From: Theobroma cacao
Taxonomy: Eukaryota > Streptophyta > Magnoliopsida > Malvales > Malvaceae
NCBI RefSeq assembly: GCF_000208745.1
Contig: NC_030858.1
Location: 3,963,249-4,027,248 of the forward strand
Length of the DNA: 64,000 nt
Direction: 5' to 3'
Shown here: positions 24,303 to 35,649 of the stretch, in pieces
How the letters are laid out: each line of letters starts with the position of its first letter
Numbering within the stretch: the first letter of the stretch is position 1
The notes under the pieces: model-generated
Told to the model about the DNA's origin: nothing
The model's database searches: none
Seen by the model: the letters and a program-made list of their open reading frames with translations, nothing else
Position numbers and translations under genes: made by a program

Positions 24303-25190
24303 ATGGCTCCTCCATCTTTTGTTTCACAAGAGGAATTCAATGTGTTTCATACGATTGATCGGAAGCTATACACTCTGCTCGTTATCAACCTTTGGCGGGA
24401 TCCCGTAGAGTCTATGCAGGTTATAGCCCTATGGCTCTGGCTGGAGAGGGTGGGCTTCAAAAATGTTGTGCAGAAGATATTGTCCTTGCCTTATATATTG
24501 ACAAATGAACTTGCAGATGAGGCAGTCACATGCCTCGACGTTATTAACAATGACCAATTAGCTTCCTTGTCCGAGGGCAACGATATCCCTTTGATGCAAA
24601 GCCTGATCGACAGAGATCTCTCTCTCCAATTCTTTAATAAACACCGGCTGATTGCAACTCAAGGTATTGCAAGAATTGTTAATGAAGTATGTATCAGAGC
24701 GTTAAGGGACATTATGCAACATGCCATCGAAAGAAATGCTACCCGAAGCTTAGCTGATAGCCAGAAAGTAATGTCACATTCTTTACAGCAACCGACGGTT
24801 CAGCCCGGATTACCTCAGGTGGGGTTTGGTCCAGGTGCTGATGTGGAACTACCTTGGACCCAAGAATCTGAAGTTCCACCCGACGACAGGACTATGTTTG
24901 TTACATTCTCTAAGGGCTACCCTGTACATGAATGGGAAGTCAGAGAATTCTTCACCAGGGCTTATGGGGATTGCATAGAGTCCTTGCACATGCAAGAAGT
25001 TCCGCCTGACGAGCAATCGCTCTTTGCTCGCATTGTTTTTCGCTCAGAATCAGCCATTGAAATCATCCTTAGCGGTATGAGCAAAGCAAAATTTACTATC
25101 AATGGGAAGCATGTGTGGGCTCGGAAATTTGTGCCAAAACGTCTCAAGCCTTCATTGCCAGCAGCACCACCAGTGAATTTGCCAGTTTGA
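24303..25190 (+). CDS. Plant protein with C-terminal RRM-like domain
   Basis: An intronless frame of 295 residues starting MAPPSFVSQEEFN; an in-frame ATG four codons upstream is less likely. The N-terminal 150 residues are helical (FHTIDRKLYTLLVINLWRDP, ESMQVIALWLWLERVGF). Residues about 200-285 look like a divergent RNA-recognition motif: strand 1 MFVTFSKGYPV, an acidic helix, an RNP1-like strand FARIVFRSESAIE, and a last strand KHVWARKFVPKRLK. Members of this plant family are intronless and of unknown function; RNA binding is an inference from the fold. A degenerate copy of the last third occurs at 41520-41812. The 3' flank from about 24890 to 29900 is repeated with it. No defect is seen here, so this is the likely functional copy. 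Confidence 0.8.
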   Translation: MAPPSFVSQEEFNVFHTIDRKLYTLLVINLWRDPVESMQVIALWLWLERVGFKNVVQKILSLPYILTNELADEAVTCLDVINNDQLASLSEGNDIPLMQSLIDRDLSLQFFNKHRLIATQGIARIVNEVCIRALRDIMQHAIERNATRSLADSQKVMSHSLQQPTVQPGLPQVGFGPGADVELPWTQESEVPPDDRTMFVTFSKGYPVHEWEVREFFTRAYGDCIESLHMQEVPPDEQSLFARIVFRSESAIEIILSGMSKAKFTINGKHVWARKFVPKRLKPSLPAAPPVNLPV

Positions 25191-26859
25191 TTTGGGTTAT
25201 GATCATAATTTCTTTATGTAGGAGGGGTTCAACAATCTTCTTTGAAATCTGGGGAAATTCAGTAGCATGGAGATTGAAGTAATTCTCATGGAAAAAATGA
25301 TCAATTTGGATGCTGTAAACTCAAACTTGGAAAAGGGAAGGAATGAAATTGGAAATGGAATTTGATTTTAATGATCTACTGTCTTTTTCTGACGTGATCT
25401 CTTAAAATATATTTACGTAATTCATAAATAAAATATGAAAAGGTATTTAATTGAAAACGACAAAAAATAATAATTTAAAACTTTTATTATCTAAAAATCA
25501 TTAATTTTAATTTTAAAATGTGATGAAATTCACAATCATGTATCTTTAAAATTATTATATAACTATAGTATATTGATCATGTATCATATGTTAAAATTAT
25601 GACATCATGATCGTATATTAATCATGCACAATGGGTTATTCAATCATACTTTATGTAAGTATAAGGAACAAACAAAATATATAGAGTACTTAAACTTAAT
25701 TGAGCAATATTAAGGCTCATCCTATTTTATGCACAAAACATGCTTTTCAAGGTGAAATATCTCAAGCTAAGAATAAATTAGTAATATTATCTCACCTAAA
25801 AAGTATTAACTTCTTACACTAAAATATATATATTCACCACATTATTTCAAAAACAGATACATATAAAGAAGTGTTAAAAGATTAATTTTTTTTAAATGTC
25901 ATGGATTCCACATTAATAAGAGATAAGATAAATCTCGAATATATAAATATAAGCCTTCCTCCATACATTAAGTATGTTTTTATTATTGGAAACGTGAGCT
26001 TATGATAAGTAATATAAAAGTAAAACCCAAATATTTATTAAGATAAGAACTTTATGAGAGATACAAAGATCGATGTAGACTCTTACTATTTTTACAATTG
26101 AATGGAGTAGAATGTTACAAATCTCATATAAATAAAAATTTGTTTTTGAGCCCACTAATGGCCAAGGCCAGGGAGAAAGATTAACTCAAGGTTTGGTAAT
26201 TAATTCTATTTCAATGGTTTGAAAGTCCACAGTATTTTAATTTGGATGAAAGACACCTTTAAAGTTGTTTCAAAGATAATATATATTCACTTATTTTGAT
26301 CGGGTTTTAGAGATAGATTATAGAAATATTTGTACATTTAACATAATAATTAAATGATTTAGGACTATTTTCTCTTACATTGTTTAAGTTGCTTTTGTCC
26401 ATTTTCAATCTCAATTAATTCTTGGAAATAATTGACTTAAGAGTGGAAAAGGGTCAATGTTTTAGCGTGAGAAAGAAAGAGAAGAAACCGAGCTGGCTGA
26501 CCTACAAGATCCGGTTCAAGAATTAAGTCTAGCAAAAATATTAAATACAATATGTTCTAAAAATATAAACTTATAATATCCTTAAGAAGTTGCATGCTAA
26601 ATTAAAAAAAGACAAAGTCAAATAGAGAAATATTTGGAATAAAGTTCGAAATTGATTCACATACACATTAATACTTCTAACGTGAAAAAAGCAAATGAAA
26701 AATAAATACTGTTCAAAATTAATCAAACACTAATTTAAAAAAAAAAGCAAAGAAATTTTATTGAAAAAATCCGTTTGGAAAGCATGAAAATATTTTCAAC
26801 AATTTTTGAGTAATTGATTGAAGGAAAATGCATTAAAAAAGTAAAACTTTTTCGGGGTC

Positions 26860-27349
26860 AACAGAAAATAAGCCCGTTAACTTCCAAGTCCCTCTCCGTC
26901 CTGACTCTTTCGCCCTCTCCCCTCCCTTGTGTTCCCAACCCATGTTCTCTCTCACTTGATCTGCTACTTCTCCTTCCTCCTCTCACCATTGCGGGCGGCA
27001 TCTCAGGTCTTCGTGACCAGCAATCATTCCTTTCTTCCTTTTCTTTTTTTTTTGCTATCAAAACTGTGTCTCTCTCTCCCTCTCTCCAAATGCCGACAAC
27101 CTCGCACTCTCTTTTCCTTTTTTCTTTTCCTGCTTTTTTCTTTCTCTTTCTCAAAAGAAAACTCTTTTTATTTTCAATAACCTTCCCCTTTCAAGATCTG
27201 CGAGCTTACTACAAAAATTCAAAGCCAACCATCTATACTTGGATGAGAAGTACTCTCTAGCAACGGAGAAGATCTCTAATTTTTGGATTCCAAGATTCAA
27301 GTCATCGTATAGGACGTGTTCCTGTGAGATAAGCTACGTATAATGAAAC
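26860..27349 (+). pseudogene. Pyrimidine-rich leader plus exon-like frame, copy 1
   Basis: CT-rich DNA resembling a plant 5'UTR precedes a frame at about 27200-27349 that encodes SASLLQKFKANHLYLDEKYS and continues through a Cys-containing stretch to a stop. The copy at 44694-44807 begins with ATG (MGSSSLLQKFKANHVYFDKQ) and keeps the first 37 codons before the two diverge. In copy 1 the ATG region is altered. I do not recognise the protein; two diverged copies keeping the frame suggests a former first exon. Confidence 0.35.
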
Positions 27350-27599
27350 AGAACACATCTAAATCTAACAAGAACAATTAAAGTTTAGAGTTATTTCCTT
27401 TCGAAACACATGGCTCTTGCACAATCTCCATATAAAGCTATCTGGTTTTCCAAAAATCTCAACAAGCATTGATTGTCCGTCCTTATTGGATAAACTTCAC
27501 TCTAACTATACATATCAATATCAAAAGTAAAATCAATTTATTTCTCTATCAATTTTCAAATCAGTAACATAATATTTAAATACGAATCTTGATGATTTA

Positions 27600-27885
27600 C
27601 ACATGTTATGAAATTGGAGCTAACAAATATTGTTTTTCATTTTTATTTTATTTTTGTATAACTCACCATTAAAATATATTTCATTTTTCAAACATTAAAC
27701 ACAATTTTTTAAAAAAATTATTATAAAAATTTTTAATTTTTTAATTTATATGTTAATAAAATTATTATATGTTATGAATCTTTTACTTATTAGTTAAGTT
27801 TAATATATTAATTTTAAAATTTTTTAACTCTTATTCCTCTTTATCTTTGACTTTTCAAAAAAAGTTGGCTAATTTTATTCCTGAT
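27600..27885. mobile_element. Degenerate relative of the hAT-like element at 36828-37708
   Basis: The stretch shares phrases with the right half of the 36828-37708 element, including ATAACTCACCATTAAAA, TTTATCTTTGACTTTTCAAA and an end resembling GTTGGCTAATTTTATTCCT (the other copy has TTGGTTAGCTCCGTCCTTAG). It lies in the part of copy 1 that is absent from the partner duplication. Its left end is not resolved. Confidence 0.5.
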
Positions 27886-28627
27886 TTTCAAAACTATTTT
27901 TATGTTTTGTCTTTTCTGCGATGGTTTGTTGCTTTCGAAAATGTATATTATGCAGATTGTAGGCTTGTTATATAAGTGATTAATGCAGGTTTGTATACAG
28001 GGGATTTTATGTAAATTTAGGATCTCTTGAGTGAAGCTTTCTTCCTTTTGGTAAAATGTGTTTCTGTTCTCAAATTTGTACTTCCATCTCAAATGTTTCA
28101 GTTCTAAAATTTATTGCTTGAGAAAAAAAAATAAAAGATAGAAAAAGTTCCGGTAGACCACTTTATCTTTCCTTGATTGACGTTAATAAAGGAGGAGCAC
28201 ATGCTGAACTTAGCAGTAGAATTGATTTTACTTAAAATTAGTAAACCATAATTAATCCCCTAAAAATAATTTTTTTATCATGTATGTAATTTGAGTGATC
28301 TATCATATTTGTAGAGTTTAATTAAATTGGTAAGGTATTACCTTTTTATAAAAAAAATTATAATGTTTTTTAAGATAAAATTTCTTTTGAAAATGAATAG
28401 TAAAAATTATTTTTCATAAGATAATTTAAATAATTAAAAATATTTTTGATAATTTATCTAAATAAAAAATATTAAACTATACTAAAGCTTAGAGGGAACA
28501 TTAAAGAAAAAAGCAACCGAAAAAATCCCTGCTGTACAGGAAAGCGAAAACCCTTGTTTTTGTCAGTGTAAAAAGGTCATCGTACGTTACACATGCACCA
28601 AATTTCAGCAATTTCACTCTCACTAAA

Positions 28628-29194
28628 TCAAACTTGTTGCTCCATTGAAGTCGTCTGAGCCTGAGCCATAAGTGATGGGGCCGATGCCCGCGGTGCTGCA
28701 TGAAGGAGGAAGTCGTTCCAACAATTTTTTATCTTATTTTGTAGTTCCTGAGCGTAGATTAAAGTAAAAATGTAAAAAAGCAACAGCACAAGTGCAAGTA
28801 TCCATATAACCAAGAGAAAATAGCCTATAGGGGGGGGCAAGGACCATTAGCAGTAAGTCACATGCCAGAATTCCAAAACCAATACATATTTGGTTTATAA
28901 CTGGCACAAGTGAAGAGCGGTTTGGGAGTCAAGCTTGTACAATTACGGCGCCCATCGCAACTAAAGCGCTGTTTAACATCGTCACAATGAAAAGCATCAT
29001 TATTAGACCGTGCGTTTCGAACGGAGATGTGTCCTTTCCTCCGTACTGCAGTTGAAGGAGGGCGAGCAGCACAAGGAGAATGGAACATACGGTACGGTAG
29101 ATTTTTGCGAGAGTACTAGTTCCTTGGTCGCTGTACAAATAAAAGAGAACGTGATTGATTTGTTGGCAATTAAAAAAGAATGGAACGAACACAA
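28628..29194 (-). pseudogene. Pseudogene copy of the four-helix membrane protein at 45284-45859
   Basis: The frame follows the intact copy closely (FNCQQINHVLFYLYSDQGTS, AKIYRTVCSILLVLLALLQL, ETHGLIMMLFIVTMLNSALV) but is broken twice. The Trp codon after VIVQA is TGA (complement at 28929-28931). A run of eight G at 28830-28837 replaces GGTGTGG, adding one base in the APPIGYFLLVIW segment. Either change removes the last two membrane helices. The C-terminal tail TTSMEQQV is still readable in the shifted frame. It is therefore the decayed member of the pair created by the segmental duplication. Confidence 0.8.
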
Positions 29195-30358
29195 AAGAAT
29201 TGTTTTTTCTTAGTGTAAAGCTTGAGAGATTAAGGACTTGAGAGCAGAGAGAAGCATTTCGTCAGGACCAGTTTTGGTGTGTAAGTATGCCAGAATGAGA
29301 AGGCTTTCTAGCGTATGAAAAATTTAGAGAAAGAAGGGTATTTGACCTTCAAGCTTTCCCCTACCAAATCGAAGGGCAATTATCGTTCTCCAAGTCTATT
29401 TGAGGGATAGTGGAATTGGAAGTTTGCCCATCTGACGGATTTTAACAGGAAGAACTAAATAAGGTACCGTACATAAACGAGAAAAGCCCAAGAAAGGCAG
29501 GGCCTGGCCGTTGGACTGAAGCTATATAAGTTGTATGTTCCCTATGAATTTGTTCAGTGAGTTTGCTTGGGCACAACAAATGGTAGTGGTTCAATGATAA
29601 AATGTGCTCAGATTAAAAGGAAGGCAATGGTAAGCTACAGTGCTTACATTTACAAACTGCTTAGGATCAGTAACTAGTTAATGAGAAGTGAGAAAGAAAT
29701 CTGCAATAGTTCACTAACCTTTGGTAAGTTGATTGGCTGACTGGCATTTCTCAGAGAACATGTGAGAATTGATTTGCTTGCAATTAAAAAAGAGAATGGA
29801 TCCAACTAAAAAAAGATTGTTTTTCTTCAGGAAAATGTAATGGGGAATTTTGGCTGGAAGTCCGAGGAGGTACTGAAGTGAGAACGAGACATGGAGATGC
29901 TGCTTATTATACGACTAGCGCGGAAAGTAGTTCCATAAGAAGTTTCCCCCAGATTTTCTAAAAGCCTAAAAATTTTCCCCTGTTGCATAGCCGAACTTGT
30001 TCGTCTTCCATGACGTAACAACGTAAGATTTACCATTTAAAGTAAGATTCCTAGTGCTCCGCTATTGGGCTGCAGATTCGACAATACTCCTAATTAAAAA
30101 ACCAACTGCAAATTCGAAAATACCCCTAAGAAACCAAATCACGACTCACGACGACTTCAAAGGTTTTTGTTTTCTGTCGTCAAAGAAATAAGAAGAATGT
30201 TTGCTTTTTGTTCATCATTTCACTTTCTCACGCAACAAATTAATTAAATATTATATTCACGAAAAAAAAAAAATCTATTTAGGGGAAGTACTAAAAAGGA
30301 CTTCCTTGCTTAACATTTGGCTCCATCTAAGTAAAGTCCACATAAGGAAAGGTAGATA
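29195..30358. other. Flank of the membrane-protein pseudogene
   Basis: Up to about 29900 this matches 45860-46230. A TATA-like CTATATAAG lies at 29522-29530. From 29900 to 30358 I see no gene or repeat. Confidence 0.4.
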
Positions 30359-30559
30359 ATGTCGCCATTGGCCATTGCCACTCCTCTTTCCCTACGCGTC
30401 ATCTTCATGCTCCCCTTACCACCTCAATTACAAATCTCATGTTGTTTCAATTCAAATTTGGCCTTTTGTCCTTTTTTCTCCATCCATATTTTCTTTTCCT
30501 TTTCCAACATTCAATTTAAATCTAATCACATCTACATAAAAGTTTATTACAAATATTAA

Positions 30560-30673
30560 CATATTCAATATTTTAATATTTTAAAAGACTGAAAATAAAA
30601 CCCAAATCTAAGAGCCACATATTCAAAATTTTAATATTTTAAAAGATTGAAAATAAAACCCAAATCTAAGAGC
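30560..30673. repeat. 57-bp tandem duplication
   Basis: Two adjacent copies (30560-30616 and 30617-30673) beginning ACATATTCAA and ending TCTAAGAGCC differ at a few bases. Only one copy is present in the partner block near 38460. Confidence 0.75.
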
Positions 30674-30964
30674 CAATTACTTTGTGAGAGGCTCACAGGG
30701 TGAAATGATATCTATACTGACTTAACTATATGACAAGGTCAATTACTTTGTCAATCTCATTTCATAAATTCATTAATAATATAAAACATTCCTAACAACC
30801 AAATAAATAAAAATCAATTAAATTCAAAATATGAACTTACTTACTTACATGTTAGCATTTTTTTTGTATGATAAACGAATCTCATAAAATTTTCAAAGTC
30901 AATGTTTTCAAAGTTTTTTACTTCATTCAACTGCTAAAAATATGTTTGCTCTTAAACACACATA

Positions 30965-31159
30965 GAATTTGACATTATTGAAATATCTCATTTCAAGTTT
31001 ATCTCAGATGATTTAAACAAGAGAAAAAAGAATTTGACATTATTGAAATATCTCATTTCAAGTTTATCTAAGATGATTTAAACAAGAGAAAAAAGAATTT
31101 GACATTATTGAAATATCTTATTTCAAATATATCTCAGATGATATAAACAAGAGAAAAAA
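30965..31159. repeat. Three tandem 65-bp repeats
   Basis: Units start at 30965, 31030 and 31095, each beginning GAATTTGACATTATTGAAAT and ending AAGAGAAAAAA. The first two are almost identical and the third carries several changes. There are no spacers, so it is not a CRISPR array; it is a minisatellite-like expansion inside repeat block A. Confidence 0.9.
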
Positions 31160-31734
31160 GTTAAAAAAAATTAGTAGTAAAAATAATTACTATAATTTAT
31201 ACAATTACACTTTTTTGTTTCATTGTTAGCAAACAAACATGTAACTAATTATATACATATCACTAAATCAAATTGACTATGAAAAAAAAATAAAACATTT
31301 ACATGCATTTTAGATCACTAAATCAATTTGATTATAAAAAAAACACTTACAGGCATGTGGGTGTCCTATTTAAGCTAAGAAATAGTCTTATCTTTTTTTT
31401 TTATAGCAAATTGGGCATTGAAAATTACAAATAATCAAAAAGAGTTTGTTATATTTAAAGAAAGTCAAGTTTTTGACTTGATACTTGGCAGAGTGTTTTG
31501 TTTGAACTTGAAGTCTAATGGGATTGGCTTGTGATTGGATTTTTGGGTATTTGTTTGGGCTTGAGGTCTAATGGGATTGGCTTATGGTTGGGTTTTTGGG
31601 AGTAAGATTGAGATCTGGACTGACTTTGGATTTTTTTTTCTCAAGGTCGATGTTCTAAATTTTTTGACTTTTTATATGTAAGTATTTATAAAAAATATTT
31701 TTTGTTTATTCAATTAGTTATTTATCTCATATTA

Positions 31735-32010
31735 TTTTATTTTTCAATGTTAAATGTAATTAATGTAAAGGTGCATAATAGCTAGCTAAAGATATATATT
31801 TTTGAGAGAGATTGAGTTACTACATATTTTATTTTTCAAGTGTTAAATGTAGCTACAGTAAACTGGCTAAAGATAAGGTTTTAAGGGAGATTAAGTTACT
31901 ACATATTCAATTTTACAGTATTAAGTGTAACTAATGAAAAGTGGTATAAATCAACTACTGAAAGATAAAATTTTAAGAGAGATTGAGTTACTACATATTT
32001 TACCATAAGT
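31735..32010. repeat. Irregular tandem repeats (~80-95 bp)
   Basis: A phrase like GAGATTGAGTTACTACATAT followed by TTTTCAA-GTTAAATGTA and CTAAAGAT recurs three or four times (near 31740, 31805, 31885, 31978). The same phrase occurs twice in the partner block near 39180-39380. Confidence 0.6.
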
Positions 32011-32607
32011 TTAGAGATTTTGTTTAATGTTTTATTTTGTATTGAGGCTATTTATAGATATGTTTTTATATGGAAGCACCATCACAAATATCACAATGAT
32101 GACTACAATAGCAATAGTTATCTATTTTGTAAAATAATATTTTGTACATGTCAATATACATTAACAATTAAACATTATAATATAATTACTATTACATATC
32201 TATTTTATAAAGTATTCTCAATTTAATTGATAAAAATTTTACCATCCCGAACATATCGCATAGAAAACAGACTTAGCATAATTAGATTCAAAGTTCACTT
32301 TTTGAATGTCCTTTGATCCCCTGCTCAGTTTGTTTTGTTGATGTAGATTTTTGGTGTGAGAAGTAACACTTCGATTTTTTGGCATTTAGGGAGCTTTAGT
32401 TATTAAAACTTGAAATAAAAAAAAAAAGGATCATGTTTCTGAAGAAAATGGAAAAACCAAAATATCAAAGAGGTCAAAGGAGTTGCGTTCTGATTTCTAT
32501 TAATTGCTAGCTAGCACTCTGCTATCAACCTTCTTATAGACACCTATTTCAAAAAATAAGAAATAAATAAAAAAGTAAAAATAAAAAAAATGATGAATGA
32601 ACAGAAA

Positions 32608-32798
32608 GGGTCTGAGCGTGTGCTCAGCCCCTTCTCCAGTCCATCATTACAGGGCATTAATGCCCTTAAAAGGTAGCCGGATTTGGGGAGGAGTGGTCAC
32701 CTTCGGTTACCAACCCCTATTATTTGCCAGAGCCTTGTGAAATCATGCTCAAAAGAGCATGATTTCACCTCTGGATTGTCCAAAGATTTGGACAATCC
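32608..32798. repeat. Cluster of five consecutive hairpins
   Basis: In 190 bp: CTGAGC(GTGT)GCTCAG at 32612-32627; the perfect palindrome AGGGCATTAATGCCCT at 32651-32666; TGGTCACC/GGTTACCA (one mismatch, 3-nt loop) at 32694-32712; a perfect 14-bp stem GTGAAATCATGCTC with an AAAA loop at 32737-32768; and a perfect 12-bp inverted repeat GGATTGTCCAAA with a 2-base gap at 32773-32798. They lie at the 5' end of the LTR-like block. Confidence 0.9.
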
Positions 32799-34004
32799 AA
32801 TTCTTAAAATGAGGGGTTTCTAACCGATGTAGAGAAAAAAAGAAAAAGCCAGATCCAAAAAAACACCAATCCTGCAAAAACAAAAAAACTAGATCCATCA
32901 ACAAAAAATCTCAAACAACTGAGACCTGCAAATCCAAAATACCCTAATTTTTTACCAGCAGACTACCCTAGCCACAATAACAAAAAATCTAAATCCACAA
33001 TCCACAATCCACAATAAAAAATGCAAAAAAAGAAACGAAAATGAGAGAAATGAGTGAGTCTTGGGGGACTTTTTTGGGTCTGGGTTTTTAGGATTAAATC
33101 TTGATTGTTTGGGTTTATCGGTTAAAGCTTGGAAGGGAGAGTTTAGGTGGCTGCTGCCGGTAATGAAGGGGGAAAGCCTTGGGTGTTTCGCTAATTAGGA
33201 AAGGAGTGTTTCTTGAGGCTGCCGGTTAAGGGGGAAAAGAATAGAGAGAGAGGCCTGATTTTGGGTGACTAGAGGCACAAAAGGGGAGGATCTAGGCTAG
33301 ATCCGCCAATCGAAAGGAGAGAAGGTTTCAAGGGAGAGGGGGGGCTAAAGTTTCACCGATCGACGGTGAGGAAAATGGTGGAAGTGACGGCAACGGTGAG
33401 AGAGGGAGAAGGGGGTTGCGGTTGAGGCTAGAGAGAAGGGAGAGCATTTGGGGTTAGAGAGAGAAAATGGAAAGAAGAAAATAAAGAGGAAGAAAAAAAG
33501 AAACTTTTATACCAGACAGAAGAGAGCAAAACAACACCGTTTTAGCGGAGTGGGGGAACTGAAAAGGTCTAGGCCTAAACGACGCCGTTTTGAGTGGCTC
33601 TATAGGCACCAAACAGTGCATTTCGGGCTTGATATAGTGGGCTTAGGGAGCAGATTTGGTGCTGCGATCTTGGGCTCCATGCGAGCTTGTGGGCTGGCCC
33701 AATCTCAGCCTGGTAAGGTATAATTATCCTTTTTTGTTTGGGTTTATTTTAGTTGATATTGGATCTAGCTTATCTTGCTTAATTAAAATGAATTTATTTT
33801 TCTAGGAGAAGAATATATATAAAATATGATTATCTATTTTAGTGTTAGACAGTCAAAACAAACTAAAAAATCAATCAAAAAATAATTGTAATAATAATAA
33901 AAAATAGTAAAAATGCATAGTTATAAAGAACATATATTTAGATAAGTAAATAAAAAAATAATAAAAAGATATATTTTTATGAAAGAAAGTTACTTTTTTT
34001 TTGT

Positions 34005-34050
34005 AATATATATATATATTATATATATATTAATTAAAAAANGATGATAA
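34005..34050. repeat. (AT)n microsatellite with an unresolved base
   Basis: An almost pure AT run inside the LTR-like block, followed by A-rich DNA with one N at 34042, consistent with a sequencing or assembly problem at low complexity. Confidence 0.8.
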
Positions 34051-34207
34051 TTATAATAATAAAATATATATTTTGGACCGTTAAGAAAGATTCCAAGTTT
34101 GGTAAAAAAAAATCAATCAATGAAATAAAGGAAAAGTGAAATAAAAGAAAAAGACCAAATAAAAAATTATTAAGTATAAAATATAATGTTTGATTTGGAA
34201 TCAATAT

Positions 34208-35110
34208 CGATGATGGGATGTCCAATCGGAACGCGAGAAGTCACAATTTCGAGTAAATTTTCCTAGGTTAAGAATTTTGATTAGGACCCCACCAATATGA
34301 TGGGAGGGTCTCGATTCGAAATTTCGAAATTTCGAAATTCTAATTATTTTTTTTTTTTTTTTTTTTATTTTTTTTTTTTTTTTTTTAAGTAAAAAAAAAA
34401 AAACTTAAATATATTTAATAACCAATTAATCAAAGTCTACAAGTAAAAGAAATGAGAAATTAATAAATTTGTTAATCATAATAATACAAAAACGGATAGA
34501 ATACACATGCATAAATAACAATGATTACGGATAATAAAAAATATATGTGGTTTAAGAATATGATTTTAAGGGAGTTTTATATAGTAAAATGAATAAATAC
34601 ATACATAATAAAATATATGACGAAATAGAAATGGTTGTATAAAAACAATAAATAAATGTGAAATATTTTGTTCATGATAATTAAGCTCAAAGAAAAGTAT
34701 TAAATAAGAAACGAACATCGAATTTATGAGTATGTCGCATATCATTGTTACATTTTTAAATGTCATGGCATATAGACATATTCTGTATATGGGCAGAATC
34801 CCGATGATGGGACTTTTCGAAAAAGCTTGCGAAGGCGAGCTTTATCGGTAAACTCCCTAGGTGAAAAAATACCTCTGAATTCCACCAGTACGATGGAAGG
34901 GTCCGAAAAAATATCTTTAATACAAAGCTTTTACTCATATTAGGATTTGCATTCATGAAAGCACTATTTTTTTATTCACAAACGACTATCCCGATGATGA
35001 GATTTACCCAGTAAGCTTGCGAATGTGAGTTTCTAAGGTATTTATCTAGGTGAGAGAATACTCTCGGATCCCACCAGTATGATGGGCGGATTCGAAAAGT
35101 ACGCTCAATA
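34208..35110. repeat. LTR subrepeats (three ~110-bp units)
   Basis: Units at about 34208-34325, 34800-34905 and 34990-35095 share an opening CCGATGATGRGA, a middle CTAGGT-RAGAATA and a closing CCACCARTAYGATGGGNGG followed by TCGAAA. They are separated by unequal AT-rich spacers. Confidence 0.7.
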
Positions 35111-35649
35111 AAAAGTTTTCGTTTGGCATTATCTTGATTTGATGCCATACATTTCACGATTGCATCATGTGTGCGCCAAACCCGTAAAATATTTTGACTT
35201 GATTAATGGAATAAAAGACAAATTAAATAAATAACAATTAAAGAAACATAAGAATAAAATTAATGGGTTAGGATAATATATGATTAAATGGTACCGTTTA
35301 TGGAATGGGCGTCACATGGGCGCTAATCCTTCCCCGTGCGTAACCGTACTCCCGAACCTAAATCTAAAATATATGTGGACCAATTTATCATTTTTTTGAC
35401 GGACCAAAAATTAATTTTAGATTTCGTTGAGTAGGACAAAATAGGGTGGCCAATCACACTTAAAAAAAAAATTGGTGGCGACTCTCAAGATATTTAAGTT
35501 TCACCCACGTCTAGCGGTCGAGTTCTCGAATCCCGCACGTTACGACACTTCTTTTTTTTTTTTTTTGCTTTTAATGATCTGTTCTGTTGCCTAGAATCTC
35601 CTGAAGGGCAGAGCTTAGTCAGGCTTCTTTCCCCTTGTCTTTCATGAAA

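Larger units (their letters stand above)
24890..29900. repeat. Segmental duplication, copy 1 (partner 41520-46230)
   Basis: Starting inside the RRM-like gene (MFVTFSKGYPV), the sequence matches 41512 onward in the same order: gene tail, shared AT-rich 3' flank (25200-26480), pyrimidine-rich leader with an exon-like frame (26860-27290), then a four-helix membrane-protein gene on the minus strand with its 5' flank (28480-29880). The two copies differ by insertions: copy 1 holds about 0.9 kb at 27296-28183 and copy 2 about 0.94 kb at 42677-43611. Point differences are common, so the event is not recent. The breakpoint inside the RRM-like gene shows that copy 2 is the derivative. Confidence 0.85.
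30400..32550. repeat. Repeat block A (partner 38290-39880)
   Basis: AT-rich DNA without genes. Shared phrases in the same order include CCATCCATATTTTCTTTTC, ACTGAAAATAAAACCCAAA, CTAATGGGATTGG, AGAGAGATTGAGTTACTA and GTAGATTTTTGGTGTGAGAA. Block A carries extra local tandem repeats and is followed by the LTR insertion. Nature unknown: it could be part of an old duplication with the unknown-function gene or a non-coding transposon. Confidence 0.7.
32591..35547. mobile_element. Tat/Ogre-type Ty3-gypsy LTR (probable solo LTR)
   Basis: A block starting TGATGAATGAACAG and ending GCACGTTACGACA interrupts repeat block A: the flanks resume the partner sequence (39860-39930) on either side. The right part has phrases that I associate with Tat/Ogre LTRs: ATGGGCGTCACATGGGCGC, CCGTGCGTAACCGTACTCCC, and ATTGGTGGCGACTCTCAAG near the 3' end. 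Three internal subrepeats of about 110 bp (near 34208, 34800 and 34990) each open with CGATGATGRGA and close with CCACCARTAYGATGG. AAACGACGCCGTTT at 33577-33590 is another phrase common in plant LTRs. No gag, pol or second LTR is present, so it is probably a solo LTR. I could not find a clean target duplication, so the 5' edge is approximate. Confidence 0.65.

Noticed and set aside
30965..31159. Possible CRISPR-like array
   Set aside because: Repeats are directly adjacent without spacers and the genome is eukaryotic; a minisatellite.
33448..33723. 91-codon basic frame in the LTR
   Set aside because: Low-complexity Lys/Arg start from A/G-rich DNA inside a repeat; no retroelement domain.
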